NCBI GenBank assembly: GCA_024234995.1
Contig: JACKNF010000004.1
Location: 1 to 64,000, forward strand
Direction of reading: 5' to 3'
Length of the DNA: 64,000 nt
DNA from: Gammaproteobacteria bacterium
GTDB lineage: Bacteria; Pseudomonadota; Gammaproteobacteria; Competibacterales; Competibacteraceae
In this document: positions 53,549 to 62,387 of the stretch, in pieces
Position numbering within the stretch: the first letter of the stretch is position 1
How the letters are laid out: every line of letters starts with the position of its first letter
Translations under genes and position numbers: made by a program
The notes under the pieces: generated by a model
Databases searched by the model: none
Told to the model about the DNA's origin: nothing
The model's input: only the letters and a program-made list of their open reading frames with translations

Positions 53549-54187
53549 CTTAGAAAGCTCCTTAAGAGAATAGTGAATGTTTCTTTCTTCAAAAATAAGC
53601 AATAGACATGCCATTCAATAAATAGACGCCAAATAATATGATTATCAGATACTTACGGGTGCATGAAGGCCGATTGAAGAGGTCATCATGTTCGGTCAAA
53701 CGGACCAATTTGGCGATAATAAAGGGAGTCAATGACCTGCCATGACCTTAATCCGCTCGCGTTTCAAACACGGAGCGGGTCATAGAGCGGGCCACCCCTG
53801 CAAAAAAAGGGAGCGTGAATAGAGGAGTGGATTGCAACTGGTGAAGATAGGAAGCTTGGTGTTGCCTTCGTGTGTGCGGGTATGGAACTTTTCATCTATC
53901 AATCAAATATTGATACATATGTCATCTTACAAAGATCCAAGTACCGCTCTGATCAAACTGCGCCAGTTTAGTGAAAGCTGGCTGGCTAGACAGCGGTGCA
54001 TTATGGCCTGCTAATATCCGGTGAGTCACAAGCTGACCTATTGCGTCAGCTCAAATTCGAGCAAGCCATTCCACTAGAGTGCTCTATCCAAACTGCAGCA
54101 GAAGTGCGTCCTAAGGGAAACATACTCCGGAAACTCTGTCTAAAAAGCCGTCCCTGCATCGTCCTCTGAAACGCTCACAAACCACCT
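53549..54187. other. Largely gene-free region with a degenerate coding scrap
   Basis: 640 bases. Apart from the fragment at 53921-53976 nothing is recognisable. The 5' regulatory region of the YgiD-like gene must lie near 54100-54187. Confidence 0.4.
53921..53976 (+). pseudogene. Possible fragment of a type I restriction HsdR-like / DUF4145 gene
   Basis: The phrase SSYKDPSTALIKLRQFSESW resembles the segment x-DPxTALIKLRQFGELLA found at the N-terminus of some type I restriction and helicase-related proteins. No start, no continuation. A short match, so only suggestive. Confidence 0.3.
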
Positions 54188-54994
54188 ATGCCCTACCTCG
54201 AAGCCCTTACGCATCTATTTGATACGCCGAGAATGCCAGTTCTATTTGTCGGCCATGGCAATCCGATGAACGCCATCCAGGACAACCGTTTCAGCCGAGC
54301 GTGGCGCGAAGTGGGGAGTACGCTCCCCAGGCCCCGCGCCATCCTGTGCATCTCGGCGCATTGGATGACCCGTGGAACGACACAGGTGCACACCGGCCAG
54401 CAACCGAAAACGATCCACGATTTCGGAGGATTCCCCGCCAAGCTGTACGCCCAGCAGTATCCGGCCCCCGGCGCACCGGAGGCAGCAGAAGCGGTAATAA
54501 GTCTCGTACGCTCGATTCCGGTGTCAGCCGGCACCGAGTGGGGCTTGGATCACGGTGCGTGGTCGATCCTCATGCACCTGTTTCCGGCGGCAGATATTCC
54601 CGCATTTCAGCTCTCCCTTGATCTTGCCCGGCCACCAATTGAACACTTCGCGTTGGGACGTGAACTCAAGCCGCTGCGCGAAAAAGGCATACTCATCGTG
54701 GGAAGCGGCAACATCGTCCACAACCTGCGCGCCCTACGCCCGGATGCACCACCCTACGACTGGGCCGAAGCCTTTGACGCAGATCTCACGGCTAAGCTGG
54801 AGTCGCGGAACTTTGCAGCTGCCGCCCACTATGAAGCGCTGGGCAACGTCGCGCGGCTCGCACATCCGACGGCGGAACACTATCTGCCCGTTCTCTACGC
54901 GCTCGGTGCGGCCAGCGAAGAAGATAAGCTTACCTTTTTCAACACAGGGTTCGATCTAGCCTCGTTATCGATGCGCTCGTTTATCCTGCAATAG
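54188..54994 (+). CDS. ygiD: DODA-type extradiol dioxygenase (YgiD-like)
   Basis: A 268-residue class III extradiol ring-cleavage enzyme. Metal-ligand candidates are FVGHGNPMN, ISAHWMTRG, GSGNIVHNLR and the late His in HPTAEHYLPVL. The family core DFGGFPAKLYAQQYPAPGAP and WGLDHGAWSILMHLFPAADI is intact. E. coli YgiD opens L-DOPA in vitro; the natural substrate is unknown. The ATG opens MPYLEALTHLFDTPRMPVLF; MPVLF (54233) is an alternative start. Stands alone. Confidence 0.9.
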   Translation: MPYLEALTHLFDTPRMPVLFVGHGNPMNAIQDNRFSRAWREVGSTLPRPRAILCISAHWMTRGTTQVHTGQQPKTIHDFGGFPAKLYAQQYPAPGAPEAAEAVISLVRSIPVSAGTEWGLDHGAWSILMHLFPAADIPAFQLSLDLARPPIEHFALGRELKPLREKGILIVGSGNIVHNLRALRPDAPPYDWAEAFDADLTAKLESRNFAAAAHYEALGNVARLAHPTAEHYLPVLYALGAASEEDKLTFFNTGFDLASLSMRSFILQ

Positions 54995-55147
54995 CACTAC
55001 TGCGTAACGATTCTAACCGGTAATAGCACCCAGTTTGCTAAACGCGAAGGTACCGGAGACTGCGCTATCATTCCCTTGATCGCGTTTGCCTTGCCGAAGA
55101 CTATTGGGAACCGGCTCGCCGCACATATGAGCAGCGAGCGGTTAAAT

Positions 55148-56041
55148 TTATCCGGGCACCTTCGCTGAGGGGCGATCTTTCAAGCGCAGCCGAGACCGGG
55201 AAGATCCAGCAGAGGGCTGATCCAGCCCTTCCGGTTTCAGGGTATCCGCTCCTTGCCGAGGCGTTTTCCGGCTGTTGGCCCGGGATGCTTCCGGCACCGT
55301 GGCTGGGGCTTCTGCCGGGGCTTGCTTTTCAAAGAACTGGACGGTGGGATGCTTGAGGACGATCTCGCCATTGGCAAACCGCTCCAAGGCGCCACTCAAG
55401 GCCATCACCCAAGCCGCCGTGTTGTGAGCTTTCTGCTGGAGCTTGCGCCAGGTCTTGGGTGCCAAGATTGCAATGACCCGGCCTTCTTCGGTCTGAATAC
55501 CGATTTTCAGGCCGTCCCGCACTGGTAACGAAGCCGGCAGTTCCGAAAATTTCACGATGAGTGAGAGGCGGCCAGATACGAGAGCCTCCTGAGGCAATGG
55601 GGTGTCATTAGAGGGGCGGGCCTCCCGCTCAGCGGCGAGCCGCACGGCGCGCGGAGTGGCTTCCTTCTGCGCCTGGACAAGTTCTTGTTCGGTGACCACA
55701 CCGGCCGGTTGACCGTGCAAATCCACGCGGACAGCACCCGCCCGGACCGCGTTTCGATACCGCGGCCGGTTGCAATAGCGGGCCAGCACACGTCGAACGC
55801 CGGACGGCTTGGCATCCGCGGCCGGGAAACCAAGAGCCAGAAGATCGTGATGGATGCCGACCTTGAGCGGTCGAGGATGGGCCATATCAAAGCAGACTGG
55901 AAACTGCTCGATCAATGACGCCAACAGCTCCGCCTCTCGCGAAGCGATGGAGGATAACGGTGGCTCAGACATAGTTTGACGTTCCAAGGATTCCAGCTCT
56001 ATCAATGGGTTTTCCACGGCCTGGGAGCCAGCGGTTTTCAT
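55148..56041 (-). CDS. ProQ/FinO-domain RNA-binding protein
   Basis: About 297 residues. The ProQ/FinO fold is at about 40-120: FPVCFDMAHPRPLKVGIHHD ... VRRVLARYCNRPRYRNAVRA then GAVRVDLHGQPAGVVT. Proteins of this family bind structured RNA and small-RNA hairpins. The C-terminal half (LIVKFSELPASLPVRDGLKI) and a basic Ser/Arg-rich tail are unusual; plasmid and accessory family members are similarly extended. Start uncertain: ATG 56041 or 55972 (MSEPPLSSIASREAELL). Confidence 0.82.
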   Translation of the reverse strand: MKTAGSQAVENPLIELESLERQTMSEPPLSSIASREAELLASLIEQFPVCFDMAHPRPLKVGIHHDLLALGFPAADAKPSGVRRVLARYCNRPRYRNAVRAGAVRVDLHGQPAGVVTEQELVQAQKEATPRAVRLAAEREARPSNDTPLPQEALVSGRLSLIVKFSELPASLPVRDGLKIGIQTEEGRVIAILAPKTWRKLQQKAHNTAAWVMALSGALERFANGEIVLKHPTVQFFEKQAPAEAPATVPEASRANSRKTPRQGADTLKPEGLDQPSAGSSRSRLRLKDRPSAKVPG

Positions 56042-56059
56042 TGATGGCAAACGTGGGTT

Positions 56060-56427
56060 TCAGACGCGTGCGCGCCGGACTCTGGCCGGTTCACCCGGCT
56101 GGAGCAACCTAAAGTTTCCTGATAAAGGTATCATACGTTCGAAGCTCTCATCGAATCTGGCGTCCTTTTCGATCCAGTATCCGGGCCAAAAGACCGGTTC
56201 ACCGGGCGCGTACCCGCAAGGCCGGATCACCAACCCGGCATATCTTGATATCCGCTTTGGCGAGTCTTGGACCTCAAAACACATGAGAAACTTGTACAAA
56301 TCCAGGAGTTCCCTGGGAGGGAAGCCGGGCTTCTGTTCTGCTGAAAATCCGGCCCATACTGGAGACATAGCACTGCTAAACCCCAATCCATAAACCATTG
56401 TTGCAAGTCTTCGAAGGGATCAATCAT
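56060..56427 (-). pseudogene. Hypothetical gene, probably frameshifted
   Basis: Two overlapping frames look like parts of one gene. The first, from ATG 56427, reads MIDPFEDLQQWFMDWGL. The second, open to 56060, reads SPVWAGFSAEQKPGFPPREL then LDLYKFLMCFEVQDSPKRIS and ends VRRARV. A shift near 56370 would join them. No family recognised. It ends 19 bases before the ProQ/FinO start region on the same strand. Confidence 0.4.
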
Positions 56428-56583
56428 GCGAACCTTACCAATTCAGAGATCCAAACCGGCTTTTTTCCGAAGCCTAGGGGCATTCTCAAAGATCTCCTCC
56501 CAGCGTTTATCTTGTGCAAAATGGCGCTTCTTATCAACCTAAACGCGTTAGCGCGCATTTGATTACAGCGAACGTTCGCCACA

Positions 56584-56955
56584 ATGAGTGTCTCACCAGA
56601 AACGATTCGTGAGCGGTTGCCTGTCTGGAATGCGCTATCCGGGCTTTTTCTGGATACCTGCTTACAAGACGATGACTACAAATGCATCGCTAGAGCGTTG
56701 GCACGTTCACCGTATTCAGAGAATGAATTGTGGGAGATCCTGCGCTTTGAAGTGTACCCGCCCTGCCACCGCAATCTTCTCTGCGGGGCTGGCGCGTGGG
56801 CCATGTTCGGGGATGATTGGCTGATGGAAAAGGTCGCGCCACACTGTGGAAAACGCACGAAATTCGCTGGACTTGTCTTACATCGCTGGATGTTTTGTGA
56901 CCATTGGGACAAGATTCGAGCGTACCTGCGAGACATCCGGAATGAAAGACAGTGA
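56584..56955 (+). CDS. Conserved hypothetical protein (DUF7079-like)
   Basis: A 123-residue soluble protein: RERLPVWNALSGLFLDTCLQ, DDDYKCIARALARSPYSENE, LWEILRFEVYPPCHRNLLCG, then AMFGDDWLMEKVAP. The pattern (LPVW-x-ALS-x-LFLDT, ARxLAxSPYS-x-x-EL) matches a widespread uncharacterised family. Related proteins often accompany toxins or contact-dependent systems, but nothing adjacent supports that here. Confidence 0.7.
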   Translation: MSVSPETIRERLPVWNALSGLFLDTCLQDDDYKCIARALARSPYSENELWEILRFEVYPPCHRNLLCGAGAWAMFGDDWLMEKVAPHCGKRTKFAGLVLHRWMFCDHWDKIRAYLRDIRNERQ

Positions 56956-57263
56956 ACGGCGAACCAGACGCTACGCCGAATGACAGTCCAGCGCCGGTTG
57001 ATCATTCGCAACGCACTGACTATGCCTGGTATGGCAGCAACACAAATACTGTGCAGCCTGTAACAGCTAAGCGCGCTAATCCATGGGGACTCCATGGCAC
57101 AGATCATCGCCGCCCGCAGCTGAGCACCGTGTTCAAATGGCTGAACTGACAAGTTAACTTAATGAGTAACCGTATGAGTAACCGTTCACTCCCTTCGCCC
57201 GCTCGCGGGAGAGGATCTGGGGTGAAGGGAGTGAATGATTACCTGAATCACAGTGACCTAACT
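56956..57263. other. Intergenic region upstream of pncA
   Basis: About 300 bases. Contains the 57185-57235 hairpin; no gene recognised. Confidence 0.45.
57185..57235 (+). repeat. Perfect 12-base-arm hairpin upstream of pncA
   Basis: TTCACTCCCTTC (57185-57196) pairs with GAAGGGAGTGAA (57224-57235); inside lies CCCG-CTCG-CGGG. The inner sequence (CGCCCGCTCGCGGGAGAGG) is of a kind found as dispersed intergenic repeats in proteobacteria. It ends 28 bases before ATG 57264 and could affect translation. Confidence 0.7.
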
Positions 57264-57860
57264 ATGCAGACTTCCAATATCAGCAATCTTTGCCAAAGCG
57301 ATGCCCTGATCATCGTCGACGTGCAAAACGATTTTTTGCCCGGAGGGGCCCTTGGCGTGTCCCAAGGCGATCAAGTAGTGCCTCTGCTTAACCACTACAT
57401 CCAGTATTTCCGCAGAGCAGAACTCCCCGTCTATGCAACACGGGACTGGCACCCGCCTGATCACTGCTCATTCACCGCACAGGGCGGTATTTGGCCGCCT
57501 CACTGCATTGCAGACAGTGAAGGTGCGCAATTCCCTCCGGACCTGCTCATCCCCGCAGACAGCCAAATCGTATCCAAGGCCACAACCCGGAACCAAGACG
57601 CTTACTCCGGATTTCAGGGCACCCGCCTTGCCCAGCAATTGCATTCTGCCGGTGTCCTGCGTGTTTTTGTGGGGGGTCTTGCCACCGATTACTGTGTTCT
57701 AAACACCGTCAAGGATGCCCTCAAAGAAGGGTTTCAAGTGGTGCTGCTGAAAGATGCTATTCGAGCTGTTAATCTCAATCCTGGAGACGGTGACCGCGCC
57801 ATTCAGGAAATGCTCGAATTGGGAGCAACTACGCAACAGTTGGAGGACCTGGCTGCGTAA
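57264..57860 (+). CDS. pncA: Nicotinamidase / pyrazinamidase
   Basis: A 198-residue cytosolic enzyme that deamidates nicotinamide to nicotinate for NAD salvage. Catalytic Asp in ALIIVDVQNDFLPGG, metal ligands in RDWHPPDHCSF, Lys in SKATTRNQDAYSGF, nucleophile Cys in GLATDYCVLNTVKDAL. ATG 57264 fits the family; the open frame back to 57162 runs over a hairpin. Convergent with pncB, 35 bases apart, so the two pathway steps sit tail to tail. Confidence 0.94.
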   Translation: MQTSNISNLCQSDALIIVDVQNDFLPGGALGVSQGDQVVPLLNHYIQYFRRAELPVYATRDWHPPDHCSFTAQGGIWPPHCIADSEGAQFPPDLLIPADSQIVSKATTRNQDAYSGFQGTRLAQQLHSAGVLRVFVGGLATDYCVLNTVKDALKEGFQVVLLKDAIRAVNLNPGDGDRAIQEMLELGATTQQLEDLAA

Positions 57861-57895
57861 GGGCCACGGCGTCAATGGCACGCATTGCACTGTTA

Positions 57896-59239
57896 TCAAC
57901 TTTCATCGTTTTTTGCATCAAGTTCAGCGGTCAAAGCGCGTAGCTGGTCCGAAACCTCCACGGGGTAGTCTTGCCGCTGACGTAAGTCCCTGAGTCCAGG
58001 GGGTAAGCGTGCAAGGTCTTCCGCGGCCCGTGCGCGGCTCTGTGTCAACGTCTCTGGTGGATCAATACGCCGGCCTGCACGCATCACTGGGTGAAGCAGC
58101 GGCTGACCATCGCGCACGTCTGTTTCCAGCGTCAGTAAATCGCGGGATAGATAACCATCGGAGTCGACATATCGATATACTTGTTTCCGGCCTGGCCACG
58201 TGGCCTTCCCTTCAGAGCGTTTACGCCGCGCCCGTCCCCCATACTCCTGCAGTTTGTAGGCACAGTCCAAATAGGGATGGTCGGCTGAGGTATCGAGATG
58301 AGTGCCAATGCCAAAGCCATCGATGGGTGCGCCGGTGCCGGCTAAGTCTTGGAGAACATACTCATCAACGCTGCTGCTAGCGAAAATCGTGATCCCGGAA
58401 CAACCACCCTCGTCCAATATCTGCCTAACCTTGCGGGCATGGCTGGCTAAATCGCCGCTATCCAAGCGGACCCCCTTAACCGTAATCCCTTCCTGCGCGA
58501 GGCAAGGTGCTAGCTCGACCACTTTGCGAGCTGCGCGCTCAGTGTCGTAGGTGTCGATGAGCAACACGACATTGTCAGGTTGCGCCTGGGCGAAATGCTT
58601 AAAGGCATCCGATTCATTACCATGGGCCTGCACGAAGGCATGCGCCATAGTGCCAAAAATGGGAATTCCAAATAACGGCGCGGCAAGAACCGTGGCCGTC
58701 CCCGTCAGTCCGGCCAAATAAGACGCACGCGCCGCTAGCAAAGCAGCCTCCGCTCCATGGGCACGGCGCATGCCAAAATCTACCAATACCTTGCCAGGAG
58801 CGGCTAGAACGCAACGCGCCGCTTTCGATGCAATCATGGTCTGGAAGTGGAGCAGGTTAACAAGGCGAGACTCCATGAGTTGCGCCTGAGGCAAAGGCGC
58901 CGTCACTCGTAATAGCGGTTCGTTTGGAAACACCACCCTGCCTTCTGGTATGGCATGCACATCACCTGTAAAGCGCAAGCCACTGAGATAATCGACGAAA
59001 TCATCCCGGAATCGCCCGCATTGGCTGATCCACTCCAGCTCAGCGGACGTGAAGCGCAAAGACTCGATATAGGTCAGCGCCTGATCAAGGCCCGCCACCA
59101 TGAGAAAATTGCGCTCCGGTGGCATCTTACGCACGAAAAATTCGAACACGGCGGTCTCTTCCATACCTTGCTCGTAGTAGCCTTGCAGCATAGTGAGCTG
59201 GTAGAGATCCGTTAGAAGTACGCTGGTTTGAGGATTCAT
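57896..59239 (-). CDS. pncB: Nicotinate phosphoribosyltransferase
   Basis: A 447-residue enzyme making nicotinate mononucleotide from nicotinate and PRPP, the step after PncA. Signatures: LLTDLYQLTMLQGYYEQGM, FFVRKMPPERNFLMVAGL, DFGMRRAHGAEAALLAARAS, FGTMAHAFVQAHGNESDAF, GVRLDSGDLASHARKV, FGIGTHLDTS. Length fits the bacterial class with a C-terminal extension rather than E. coli PncB (400). Start ATG 59239 (MNPQTSVLLTDLY). Confidence 0.94.
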   Translation of the reverse strand: MNPQTSVLLTDLYQLTMLQGYYEQGMEETAVFEFFVRKMPPERNFLMVAGLDQALTYIESLRFTSAELEWISQCGRFRDDFVDYLSGLRFTGDVHAIPEGRVVFPNEPLLRVTAPLPQAQLMESRLVNLLHFQTMIASKAARCVLAAPGKVLVDFGMRRAHGAEAALLAARASYLAGLTGTATVLAAPLFGIPIFGTMAHAFVQAHGNESDAFKHFAQAQPDNVVLLIDTYDTERAARKVVELAPCLAQEGITVKGVRLDSGDLASHARKVRQILDEGGCSGITIFASSSVDEYVLQDLAGTGAPIDGFGIGTHLDTSADHPYLDCAYKLQEYGGRARRKRSEGKATWPGRKQVYRYVDSDGYLSRDLLTLETDVRDGQPLLHPVMRAGRRIDPPETLTQSRARAAEDLARLPPGLRDLRQRQDYPVEVSDQLRALTAELDAKNDES

Positions 59240-59445
59240 GATGGGCGATTGAAAGCGGCTTAAGTCATATTAGCAAAAGGACATATGATGTGCCGATAGA
59301 AGCAATCAAGCGGTTTCATTATGCCAAGATGGGCCTATGAATTCAAAACCATAGTGGTAACGCACGTCAGGGCAAAAACCAAAGAATCGCAAGGCTCACG
59401 CTTCATGTTCCTTGCACGGCCTGTCTTGCCGGACTCATAACCGGT
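59240..59445. other. Intergenic region between pncB and the LysR gene
   Basis: About 200 bases: pncB promoter and the 3' end of the LysR transcript. No specific site assigned. Confidence 0.4.
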
Positions 59446-60369
59446 TTATCGAGGTGACTTATTATTTCCAGGTGCGCCTGCCAAGGCGGCTTCGAGCATA
59501 TCGATGAACGCCCGCGTCTTTGCAGGCATCAGGCGGCGGCCTGGAAATACCGCCCAAGCCGGATGCACCGGTAGCGACCAGGCAGACAGGATGCGGCGCA
59601 ATTCCCCGCGGTAGACGCTGGGCGCAGCGAAACAATCCGGAACAGCCGCGATTCCCGCGCCAGCGCAGGCTAGCCGGATTAACAATTCAGGGGAATTCGC
59701 CATCGTTCGCCCTGAAGGTATCCCCTCCCAGCGCTGCGAGCCACTGATCAACGTCCAATGTGCGGCCTCACCATTACGATCAACTAGACGCAATGCCTCG
59801 TAGTGAATCAGATCATCCGGTGAGACGGGTTCACCGTGCTCAGCCAGATAAGCAGGGGCTGCGTAAAGACCGGCCGGGAATACAGCGATCCGGCGGGCGG
59901 CGAGCAACGTGTCATCGGGCAACACCCCCATACGCACAGCAATATCGAAATTTTCCCCCAGCAAATCCACGCGCCGCGGCGACAAATCCAGTTCCAGCGC
60001 CACTGCCGGGTGGAGCGCGATAAACGCCGCCAGCATATCGGTCAGCAGCAGGTTAGCGAAATCACTCGGCATCGACACCCGTAACCGTCCACTGGGACGG
60101 GCCTGGCGATGCGCGGCCAGCGCTTTGACCGCCTCGACTTCCGTGGCAACCTGACGCGCATGCTCCAGAAGATGTTCGCCGAACTCCGTCAAAGCAAGAC
60201 GGCGCGTGGTGCGCAGCATCAGGCGTTCACCCAGCCGTTCTTCAAACAAAGCCATGCGGCGCGATACCGTCGATTTCGGTAAACCCATTCGCTCAGCAGC
60301 ACGGCTGAAACTTCCCATTTCAGCAACCTGGGCGAAGATCAGTAAATCATTGGGGTCGAATTGTTCCAT
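59446..60369 (-). CDS. LysR-family regulator divergent from azoR
   Basis: A 307-residue regulator: winged helix (LLIFAQVAEMGSFSRAAERM then GLPKSTVSRRMALFEERLG) and a LysR effector domain (LRVSMPSDFANLLLTDMLAA ... DIAVRMGVLPDDTLLAARRI). ATG 60369 lies inside the palindrome 60361-60380, implying tight autoregulation. Divergent from azoR and pirin, its likely targets. The first 21 in-frame codons upstream of this ATG are not conserved. Confidence 0.92.
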   Translation of the reverse strand: MEQFDPNDLLIFAQVAEMGSFSRAAERMGLPKSTVSRRMALFEERLGERLMLRTTRRLALTEFGEHLLEHARQVATEVEAVKALAAHRQARPSGRLRVSMPSDFANLLLTDMLAAFIALHPAVALELDLSPRRVDLLGENFDIAVRMGVLPDDTLLAARRIAVFPAGLYAAPAYLAEHGEPVSPDDLIHYEALRLVDRNGEAAHWTLISGSQRWEGIPSGRTMANSPELLIRLACAGAGIAAVPDCFAAPSVYRGELRRILSAWSLPVHPAWAVFPGRRLMPAKTRAFIDMLEAALAGAPGNNKSPR

Positions 60370-60380
60370 ATATAGAACAA
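60361..60380. promoter_or_regulatory. LysR-type operator TTGTTC-N8-GAACAA
   Basis: Perfect inverted repeat TTGTTCCATATATAGAACAA covering the LysR start codon and lying 84 bases upstream of the azoR ATG. Placement in a divergent LysR region is diagnostic. Confidence 0.75.
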
Positions 60381-60463
60381 TGTTATCCGATTTATGGGCT
60401 TCTCTCCAGTTTCTGCAATCAATAGAGTACATCTCAAGCCATCAATCATCTCAAGGAGAATTT

Positions 60464-61063
60464 ATGAACATTTTACAAATCAACACCAGCGCCCGCCGGG
60501 AAGATGCCAATTCCACCCGGATCGCCAATGCGATTACCGCCCGCCTGCAATCGGCGAATCCAACAGCCATACTGACGGTACGTGATCTTGCCAGCCACCC
60601 TCATCCTATGTTGGATGAAGCCGCGCTCAACGCACTGTTCACGCCGGCGGAACAACGCTCGCCTGCTCAGGCGGCGCGCGTCGCCCTTGACGATGCATTG
60701 ATCGCCGGGATTCAAGCAGCCGATGTCCTCGTATTGGGGGTGCCGATGTACAACTTCGGCGTCCCCGTGCAATTGAAAACCTGGATCGATGCCATCGCCC
60801 GGACGGGCGTCACCTTCCGCTATACCGAGAATGGACCCGAAGGTTTGCTGAAAGGCAAAAAAGTCTTCGTGGCGCTGGCGCGCGGTGGCCGCTATCGAAA
60901 CACTGAAAGTGATACCCAGGTCCCATACCTGAAAACCGTACTCGGTTTTCTCGGAATGACCGAGGTGCAATTTATCTATGCAGAAGGTTTGAACATGGGG
61001 CCAGCGGCCGCACAGCAGGGCTTTGCTGAAGCCGAAGCCGATATAGCGGCAGCATTGGCTTGA
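60464..61063 (+). CDS. azoR: FMN-dependent NADH-azoreductase
   Basis: A 199-residue flavodoxin-fold enzyme that reduces quinones and azo compounds. Signatures: MNILQINTSARREDANSTRI (FMN phosphate loop), VLGVPMYNFGVPVQLKTWID (FMN ring), TFRYTENGPEGLLKGKKVFV, ARGGRYRN. ATG 60464 with AAGGAG at ideal spacing. Followed 50 bases later by pirin, probably cotranscribed and induced through the divergent LysR protein. Confidence 0.93.
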   Translation: MNILQINTSARREDANSTRIANAITARLQSANPTAILTVRDLASHPHPMLDEAALNALFTPAEQRSPAQAARVALDDALIAGIQAADVLVLGVPMYNFGVPVQLKTWIDAIARTGVTFRYTENGPEGLLKGKKVFVALARGGRYRNTESDTQVPYLKTVLGFLGMTEVQFIYAEGLNMGPAAAQQGFAEAEADIAAALA

Positions 61064-61112
61064 ACTTGTATGATGAGGGCGCTGCTGTGCGCCCCGGCTT
61101 AGGAGTCACCCG

Positions 61113-61985
61113 ATGATCCACACCCCCTCTCGCAGCGAACAAATCATTCAGTCTCGCACAGTCGAGCAGCAGGTCACCGGCAACGTCACCTCCGACGGCG
61201 CTGGCGTGAAACTGACGCGCGTATTGACACAATCCCTCCAGCGCCGGCTGGACCCCTTCTTGATGCTTGACGCCTTTGGTAGCGATCAGCCGGATGATTA
61301 CCTGGGAGGCTTTCCCGACCATCCGCACCGTGGTTTCGAGACCATCACCTACATGATCGCTGGACGGATGCGCCATCGCGACAGCGCAGGCCATGAAGGA
61401 TTATTGGAAAACGGCGGCGTGCAATGGATGACCGCCGGCCGCGGGGTGATTCATTCCGAAATTCCGCAACAGGAAGAAGGGGTGATGGAAGGTTTCCAGC
61501 TCTGGCTGAACCTGCCAGCCCGCGACAAAATGATTGCGCCTTGGTATCGTGATTTCACCGCTGCTGACTTGCCGGGCTTTACAACCGGCGCCGGGGTGAC
61601 AGTCACGGTGATCGCCGGCGAAAGTCACGGTGTGACCGGCGCCGTCACTCGGGAAGCCACAGCACCCTTGTATCTGGATCTGCATCTGCCTGCTGGCGCG
61701 CGTTTCACTCAGTTATTGCCGGCCGGACATAACGCTTTCGCCTACGTGTATCGCGGCGAAGTGAGCATTGCGGGCAGTCTGATACCCGCACAATGCATGG
61801 CGATCCTAGCGAATGATGCATCGGCTGATGGTGTTGCGATCGACGCCCTAGGCGAGGCAAACGTGCTGCTGATCGCCGGCCGGCCGCTGAACGAACCGAT
61901 CGCGCACTATGGCCCATTCGTGATGAATACCAACCAGGAAATCTATCAGGCGCTGAACGATCTGCGTAATGGACGCCTGGCCTGA
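61113..61985 (+). CDS. Pirin-family protein (YhhW-like)
   Basis: A 290-residue bicupin. The N-terminal cupin carries metal ligands: FPDHPHRGFETITYM, HRDSAGHEG, TAGRGVIHSEIPQQE. The C-terminal cupin lacks them (AGHNAFAYVYRGEVSIAG). Some pirins have quercetinase activity and others act as redox sensors; both fit a flavonoid/quinone operon with AzoR. Ends NQEIYQALNDLRNGRLA, typical of the family. Confidence 0.93.
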   Translation: MIHTPSRSEQIIQSRTVEQQVTGNVTSDGAGVKLTRVLTQSLQRRLDPFLMLDAFGSDQPDDYLGGFPDHPHRGFETITYMIAGRMRHRDSAGHEGLLENGGVQWMTAGRGVIHSEIPQQEEGVMEGFQLWLNLPARDKMIAPWYRDFTAADLPGFTTGAGVTVTVIAGESHGVTGAVTREATAPLYLDLHLPAGARFTQLLPAGHNAFAYVYRGEVSIAGSLIPAQCMAILANDASADGVAIDALGEANVLLIAGRPLNEPIAHYGPFVMNTNQEIYQALNDLRNGRLA

Positions 61986-62387
61986 CGCCGATGCGGTGCG
62001 CTGCACACTCCGGCAAAAGACGTCCGGTGTTAAAGCAGGTCCAAGATGTGCGCTTATTCCGCACCTGCTTCATTAAAAAGTGCGCGCGAACCCTACAGTT
62101 GAAACCATAGGATGCCGGTAAACAGCTCCACTGGCCATCCATCTTGAGGAGATAGAACGTACCCGTTCAAGAGGCGCCGGCATCCATAGATAACCCGGCA
62201 GCCTTCTCTGCTTAAACGGTCCCGACAAGGGTTCCATTCCGCTCGAAAAATCATCGGAAATTTCTTGGTATGCTATCTATTTAATGAACCGCCTTGTGAG
62301 CACCTCATGAGCAGGCGCATCATGATAATGTGTGCCATGTGATTCCGAAGTCTTTATTTTTCCGTATCTTGAGCGAAGGAGATTCCT
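61986..62387. other. Gene-free region before the acyl-CoA ligase
   Basis: About 400 bases with no supported gene or clear terminator. GGAG lies just before ATG 62388. Confidence 0.45.
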
